DNA of 10,619 bases from an uncultured Candidatus Saccharibacteria bacterium (GTDB taxonomy: Bacteria > Patescibacteriota > Saccharimonadia > Saccharimonadales > Saccharimonadaceae). Made by a program: the position numbers and the translations under genes. Positions 7,175-10,619 of the stretch are shown piece after piece; position 1 is the stretch's first letter; every line of letters begins with the position of its first letter. The stretch covers positions 1-10,619 of the forward strand of contig CALIRX010000012.1 of the NCBI GenBank assembly GCA_938042055.1, written 5' to 3'. Under the pieces are notes generated by a model. The model saw only the letters and a program-made list of their open reading frames with translations. It ran no database searches and was not told the origin of the DNA.

Positions 7175-7183
7175 ATTATATCA
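7175..7183 (-). promoter_or_regulatory. Extended -10 promoter of murD
   Basis: TGA-TATAAT reads 7183-7175 on the minus strand, a perfect -10 with TGn extension, ending 6 nt before the ATG at 7168. The hexamer 17 nt upstream (GTGTAA) is a poor -35. It lies in the 36-bp gap after the M16 peptidase gene, so murD is probably its own unit with a leaderless transcript. Confidence 0.65.
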
Positions 7184-7204
7184 CGGGCAATTTACGATTA
7201 CACC

Positions 7205-8482
7205 CTAAAACAGCTTGTCGAGCTTGTCGTACAGCTTTGTTAATAGCTCTTTTTCTTCCGAAGTAACTGCTGCCAACGTCCATGTGTTGGATGCAAAAAA
7301 TTGACGAGCCGTTTCAATCAACTGATCAGGAGTTACCGCCAAAATAGAATCTGGAACGGCGGCATAATCTCTCACGAAATCGTCAGCAAAATATCGTCCT
7401 ACGTAAAAATTGCTTACTTGCCCAACAGTTTGAGCACCCATTTGATAACGACCCAATGAATACGACTTCACGCTTTCCAAATCTTCATCAGAAATAGATC
7501 CAGCCAAAACTTTCTTTAATTCTCTCACAATAATATCAAAGAGCTTTTCTGCAGTTTCAACATTTACTTGTCCACCGAAATCCCAAGCCGAATCGTAAAA
7601 ACCAATCGACGTATCACTAAAAATACCATACGCCAAGCCTTTTTTACGAGCCGCACCAAAAATTCTCGAGCTCATCGTTCCAGTCAGAATGTGATTCAAT
7701 GCGTTCATAGCCGTGACTTCTTCATCGCTTAACTCGCGCGGAATCATCATTGACCAGCCAAACGTCAAATTCGTCGCCTCTTTTCGTCTGACTAAAACCG
7801 GATTAGCCCTACGCGGTTCATCGCGCGGAATAACGAATCGCTCGCCCGTCTCTAATTGCCAGCCCTCAAGATGTTCTTTAATAGCCGCTTTTCGTCCAGC
7901 CATTTTTCCAGCCACCACAAACCGCATATTCTTCAAAGTATGCGTTCGCTTGTGATGATTTTTAATGTCTTTCAGCTCAATGTTAGCAATTGTTTTTAGG
8001 CGCTGATTATATGTCAAAATATCTTCACCCAGCGCCTGCTGAATGCGCGGCCACATCACACGGTTATGATTGTTGAGATAACCAGTCAATTCAGAGCGAA
8101 CATTGCCCTTTTCTGCCTCAAGCTCATCGGCGTTGAATCGCGGCGTTGTAATAGCCAACCTCTGAAGCTCCAAAATCCTATCCCATTCAAAATCCGCACA
8201 AATCGCTTCGTAAACCATTGAATAGTCGGAAGTGTAAGCATTGTGATAAGCACCGTTCTTGGTAAATTCCTGCTCATAATTGTGCTCCGAACGAAACTTT
8301 TCATTCGCGCCAAACGCCATATGCTCCATAATGTGAGCCGTTTCGTAAATGTCTTTATTCAGAACGTAGCGATTACCCGCCCTGAATTGCACCTGAAAAC
8401 TCATTACCGTAGCATCTGGAACGTCAATCAACAAGCCGCGCGCACCATTCTTCAGTCTAATTTCCTCAACTGTATGTTTCAT
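7205..8482 (-). CDS. M16-family zinc metallopeptidase (processing-peptidase/pitrilysin type)
   Basis: Zinc peptidase of family M16, likely cytoplasmic because no signal peptide is present. The inverted zinc motif HIMEH (His50, Glu53, His54) is intact, and Glu131, 76 residues beyond His54 in an EKGNVRSEL helix, is the expected third ligand. The C-terminal half (about 220-425) is the usual second M16 fold, with the KKGLAYGI strand (about 312-319) matching the substrate-binding region. At 425 residues it is a one-unit M16B protein that would work as a dimer or with a partner subunit; none is seen here. It starts 15 bp after the secA-like ORF, with no clear promoter and only a weak AGG near the ATG, so it is probably co-transcribed with that ORF. 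The substrate is unknown: peptide turnover or processing are both possible. Confidence 0.9.
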   Translation of the reverse strand: MKHTVEEIRLKNGARGLLIDVPDATVMSFQVQFRAGNRYVLNKDIYETAHIMEHMAFGANEKFRSEHNYEQEFTKNGAYHNAYTSDYSMVYEAICADFEWDRILELQRLAITTPRFNADELEAEKGNVRSELTGYLNNHNRVMWPRIQQALGEDILTYNQRLKTIANIELKDIKNHHKRTHTLKNMRFVVAGKMAGRKAAIKEHLEGWQLETGERFVIPRDEPRRANPVLVRRKEATNLTFGWSMMIPRELSDEEVTAMNALNHILTGTMSSRIFGAARKKGLAYGIFSDTSIGFYDSAWDFGGQVNVETAEKLFDIIVRELKKVLAGSISDEDLESVKSYSLGRYQMGAQTVGQVSNFYVGRYFADDFVRDYAAVPDSILAVTPDQLIETARQFFASNTWTLAAVTSEEKELLTKLYDKLDKLF

Positions 8483-8497
8483 TGCCTAATTCTCTGA

Positions 8498-10387
8498 TTA
8501 TTTACGATTTTTCTTACGGTTCTGTCGCTGAGCCTTTTTCTTCTTTCGAGCTTGATTCTTCGCACGATTTGATTCCGCGCTGGTCTTGCCCTTTTTCACA
8601 GAGAAGTCATCGTCGCGATTTTCCTCGCCCGAACCAATTTCATTTACGCCACGCTCAACGGCATTTTCCGCCAACCTAGTTAGTTCAGTGTCATATTCGT
8701 CATCTTGAGATTGACGAACCGTAGCGTCGGCTTTATGAATATTAAATATCGTTGCCAAAACTTCATCGCGGAGATTAGCTTGCAAACTTTCAAACAACTT
8801 CTGAGATTCTGATCGGTATTCCACCAAAGGATCGCGCTGTCCAACACTTCGCCAGTGAATTCCCTCGCGCAAATGTTGCATATTTTCCAAATGTTGCATC
8901 CATAACGTGTCCAGCACCGCCATGTAAACTTCGCGCTCAACTCCGCGCAAATCATCAGCGCCAATCTCACGCTCTTTCTCCGCGTAAGCCTCTTTTGCCA
9001 GCTCCAGCGCCTTCTCATAGCGCAAACGATCTTTCTTTTCCTTACCAATCTTTTCAATTTTTTCCTTATCAACCGGGAAAATAACCGAGAAATCCTCGAC
9101 AAACTTTGGATTATTCTTTGATGGAAGAGTCGTCAATTCGTGAACTTTAGCTCGCAATAATCGCTCAATTTCCGGCTTAATATTATCGCCTTCCAAAATC
9201 CTACGTCGCATAACATAAACGACGCGACGATGACGGTTAATCACATTGTCGTATTGAACAACATTTTTGCGCGTATCAAAGTTATAGCCTTCAACTCTCT
9301 TCTGTGCCGCTTCCAATGTTTTCGATACGGCACGAGTTCTGATTGGTGTATCATCATCAACGCCCAGCCTATCCATCAATGATGCAATTCGCTCACCCTG
9401 GAAAATTCGCATCAAATCATCTTCGGTCGAAACATAAAACTGAGTCTCGCCTGGATCACCCTGACGTCCGCCACGACCACGCAACTGATTGTCAATTCGG
9501 CGTGATTCGTGTCGCTCTGAACCGATAACAACCAAGCCGCCCAATTCCTTCACGCCCTCGCCAAGCTTAATGTCCGTACCGCGACCAGCAATATTTGTAG
9601 CCAAAGTAATCGCGCCTTTTTCGCCGGCTTTCGCAACAATTGCAGCCTCACGCTCATTGTTCTTAGCGTTCAGAATCTCAAATTTAATACCTTCTTTTTC
9701 CAAATATTTAGCAATTTGCTCATTCTTCTCAATAGAACCAGAACCAACCAAAACAGGACGACCTTGCTTGTGGTAATCCTTAATCGCCTCAGCGACAGCT
9801 TTAAGTTTGGCCTTTTCAGTCTTGAAAATCAGATCTTCCTTATCCTCGCGAATAACTGGTTTGTTCGGTGGAATTTGGATAACGTCAAGTGAATAAATTT
9901 GCTGGAACTCCTCAGCTTCAGTGAACGCCGTACCAGTCATACCGCTCAATTTATTATACAAACGGAAATAATTCTGGAATGAAATTGTCGCCAAGGTCAT
10001 GCTCTCTTCCAGCACAGGAACACCTTCTTTTGCCTCAATTGCCTGGTGTAAGCCTTCGTTGTAGCGGCGACCCTGCATCAAACGACCAGTATGTTCGTCA
10101 ACGATAATCACTTCACGATCAGTAATGTCAACTGGAATTACTGTCGTGTCTTCCTTGACCTTGATATCGTCTCGGAAGGGCTTTGTATCCACTTCGCAAA
10201 CTGGAATCTCAATTTTCTCTAGCTGAGCCAGTCGTTGCTGGATACGTTTGGCAATGAAAACCCCTCTGGTCTTAATGCCTGCCAAAACGATTTGGCTTAA
10301 ATCCTTGTTGCGCTCGATGATTTCATAGGTGATTCGCGTGATGGCACGATTCATAGTGATCTCATCGACAACTTCCTTTGTCTTCAT
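8498..10387 (-). CDS. secA: Chimeric PyrR'-SecA' ORF: PyrR N-terminal half fused to SecA lacking its first third
   Basis: One open frame of 629 residues joins two unrelated proteins. Residues 1-90 read as PyrR (see the separate entry). From about residue 92 it is SecA, the preprotein translocase motor: [16 protein letters not shown] (93-108), [19 protein letters not shown] (136-154), the second nucleotide-binding domain with [10 protein letters not shown] (212-221), IAGRGTDI (266-273) and [11 protein letters not shown] (301-311), then the helical scaffold and wing (about 330-560). The tail is lysine-rich (about 598-629) with no zinc-binding SEC-C motif. The first ~350-390 SecA residues, with Walker A, Walker B and the preprotein cross-linking domain, are missing. 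Bacterial SecA is usually 800-900 residues. This product could not hydrolyse ATP as SecA does, and SecA is normally essential, so a complete copy must exist elsewhere or the join is an assembly error. Translation starts at an ATG with a perfect AGGAGG under a PyrR attenuator, which belongs to the pyrR part. Confidence 0.85.
   Translation of the reverse strand: MKTKEVVDEITMNRAITRITYEIIERNKDLSQIVLAGIKTRGVFIAKRIQQRLAQLEKIEIPVCEVDTKPFRDDIKVKEDTTVIPVDITDREVIIVDEHTGRLMQGRRYNEGLHQAIEAKEGVPVLEESMTLATISFQNYFRLYNKLSGMTGTAFTEAEEFQQIYSLDVIQIPPNKPVIREDKEDLIFKTEKAKLKAVAEAIKDYHKQGRPVLVGSGSIEKNEQIAKYLEKEGIKFEILNAKNNEREAAIVAKAGEKGAITLATNIAGRGTDIKLGEGVKELGGLVVIGSERHESRRIDNQLRGRGGRQGDPGETQFYVSTEDDLMRIFQGERIASLMDRLGVDDDTPIRTRAVSKTLEAAQKRVEGYNFDTRKNVVQYDNVINRHRRVVYVMRRRILEGDNIKPEIERLLRAKVHELTTLPSKNNPKFVEDFSVIFPVDKEKIEKIGKEKKDRLRYEKALELAKEAYAEKEREIGADDLRGVEREVYMAVLDTLWMQHLENMQHLREGIHWRSVGQRDPLVEYRSESQKLFESLQANLRDEVLATIFNIHKADATVRQSQDDEYDTELTRLAENAVERGVNEIGSGEENRDDDFSVKKGKTSAESNRAKNQARKKKKAQRQNRKKNRK
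10115..10387 (-). pseudogene. pyrR: 5' fragment of pyrR (pyrimidine operon regulator/uracil phosphoribosyltransferase)
   Basis: Residues 1-91 of the chimeric ORF align by eye along their whole length with the start of Pyr[15 protein letters not shown] (17-30), [16 protein letters not shown] (34-49), [10 protein letters not shown] (65-74) and [10 protein letters not shown] (85-94). Intact PyrR is about 180 residues. It binds a hairpin in pyr leader RNA when UMP is high and also makes UMP from uracil and PRPP. The fragment keeps the KTRG pyrophosphate loop but stops where the PRPP loop (VDDVLYTGRT in the family) should begin, so neither nucleotide sensing nor catalysis is expected. Thr17 matches a position reported to matter for RNA binding in Bacillus PyrR; the other RNA contacts lie in the missing part. 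A genuine PyrR attenuator upstream confirms that the 5' end belongs to a pyrR locus. Confidence 0.85.
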
Positions 10388-10392
10388 CTAAA

Positions 10393-10398
10393 CCTCCT
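10393..10398 (-). promoter_or_regulatory. Strong Shine-Dalgarno site of the pyrR'-secA' ORF
   Basis: A full AGGAGG (10398-10393) lies 5 nt before the ATG at 10387 and fixes that start. It is the only strong ribosome binding site in the window and contrasts with the leaderless pattern of most other genes. Confidence 0.85.
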
Positions 10399-10407
10399 AA
10401 AAACATT

Positions 10408-10433
10408 AAAAAAGCCTCCTTTTGCAAGGAGAC
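10408..10433 (-). terminator. Attenuator terminator in the pyrR leader
   Basis: On the minus strand an 8-bp stem (10433-10426 paired with 10421-10414, one G-T pair) closes a GCAA tetraloop and is followed directly by six Ts (10413-10408). It is a textbook intrinsic terminator, placed 9 nt before the Shine-Dalgarno site. It can therefore only serve to stop transcription before the ORF, as an attenuator. Confidence 0.9.
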
Positions 10434-10533
10434 CTCAGAAAATAGAGACAGGCTGAAACAAGACGCACTTGTCACACTCCACCTATCATTTTTACTTTGC
10501 TCCTTGCCTATCTCTCTGGATAGAATTAAAGGA
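10408..10533 (-). promoter_or_regulatory. PyrR-type transcription attenuator (anti-antiterminator, antiterminator, terminator)
   Basis: Three competing structures can be read. The anti-antiterminator has lower stem TCCTT (10533-10529) with AAGGA (10505-10501), an internal loop, upper stem CTATC (10523-10519) with GATAG (10512-10508), and hexaloop CAGAGA (10518-10513), which fits the CNGNGA loop of PyrR-binding RNA. The antiterminator pairs GCAAGGAG (10507-10500) exactly with CTCCTTGC (10431-10424), taking the 5' arm of the terminator. A small hairpin, 10458-10462 with 10468-10472, lies in the loop between. When UMP-bound PyrR holds the first hairpin, AAGGA is hidden, the terminator forms and transcription stops. 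In low UMP the antiterminator wins. The PyrR fragment encoded downstream could not do this, so control would need an intact PyrR elsewhere. Confidence 0.85.
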
Positions 10534-10549
10534 TTATTTAATTGTTAAT

Positions 10550-10578
10550 ACTCTATCACAAATTAAAAACTAATTCAA
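10550..10578 (-). promoter_or_regulatory. Promoter of the pyrR leader
   Basis: TTGAAT (10578-10573) and TAGAGT (10555-10550) are 17 nt apart, each 4 of 6 to consensus, with a TGA extension before the -10 (10558-10556). Transcription would start near 10543, about ten bases before the PyrR-binding hairpin, giving a leader of roughly 155 nt. This position fits the attenuator. The remaining 41 bp to the window end are AT-rich and show nothing I can name. Confidence 0.55.
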
Positions 10579-10619
10579 GAGAAAAATGTATTTTTATGCA
10601 TATGTAATAACAAAATTGT

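Noticed and set aside
7212..7229. Tandem 9-bp repeat AGCTTGTCG
   Set aside because: It encodes the repeated DKL residues at the M16 C-terminus, with only two copies and no continuation. It forms no good terminator hairpin.
8680..9102. A 140-aa arginine-rich frame within the secA-like ORF
   Set aside because: It is the same DNA as the SecA helical domain read in another frame, and its Arg/Cys/Trp-rich composition is typical of a shadow.
8498..10387. A new functional PyrR-SecA fusion enzyme
   Set aside because: Both active centres are destroyed by the join: no Walker A/B for SecA and no PRPP loop for PyrR. Deletion or misassembly explains it more simply.
1..10619. Mobile elements, CRISPR arrays, tRNA or rRNA genes
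   Set aside because: I saw no transposase or integrase motifs, no spaced repeats and no tRNA-like cloverleaf in the short intergenic gaps. Almost all of the window is coding.

Overview
This 10.6-kb window has the look of a candidate-phyla-radiation bacterium, most likely Candidatus Saccharibacteria (TM7). The reasons are the compact layout, moderate GC, very short or absent 5' leaders, and the order secA / prfB / ftsE / ftsX / secreted CHAP hydrolase. All genes read through in the standard code and one ends in TGA, which argues against the CPR lineages that recode TGA as glycine. The assignment is an inference from gene content and style, not from a marker phylogeny.

Layout, left to right. 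Positions 1-27 hold a promoter and perhaps the first codons of a gene running off the left edge, and a terminator hairpin sits at 28-54. On the minus strand, in order of transcription, come an unrecognised 410-aa protein (4064-5296), peptide chain release factor 2 (prfB), the cell-division ABC transporter pair ftsE-ftsX, and a secreted coiled-coil/CHAP peptidoglycan hydrolase of PcsB type. FtsEX and this hydrolase probably work together: cytoplasmic FtsE drives FtsX to activate the extracytoplasmic coiled-coil hydrolase during cell separation. hpt (hypoxanthine phosphoribosyltransferase) is the only plus-strand gene. It diverges from the unknown gene and converges on murD, their stop codons sharing a TTAA. 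Upstream on the minus strand lie an M16 metallopeptidase gene and a 629-aa secA-like ORF.

Two observations stand out. First, the 629-aa ORF is a chimera. Its first ~90 residues are the N-terminal half of the pyrimidine regulator PyrR, and from about residue 92 it is the C-terminal two-thirds of SecA, joined at a short similarity shared by the two families (VIIVD). The SecA part has lost Walker A, Walker B and the preprotein cross-linking domain, and the PyrR part has lost its PRPP loop. Upstream is a complete PyrR-type transcription attenuator, with CAGAGA hexaloop hairpin, antiterminator, terminator and AGGAGG ribosome binding site. This is either a real deletion joining pyrR to secA or an assembly error.

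Second, seven start codons (one at the very edge) have a -10 hexamer ending exactly 6 or 7 nt before ATG, usually with an extended TGn. This predicts leaderless mRNAs for nearly every transcription unit. The only strong Shine-Dalgarno sequence belongs to the attenuator-controlled ORF. No mobile element, CRISPR array, tRNA or rRNA was seen.
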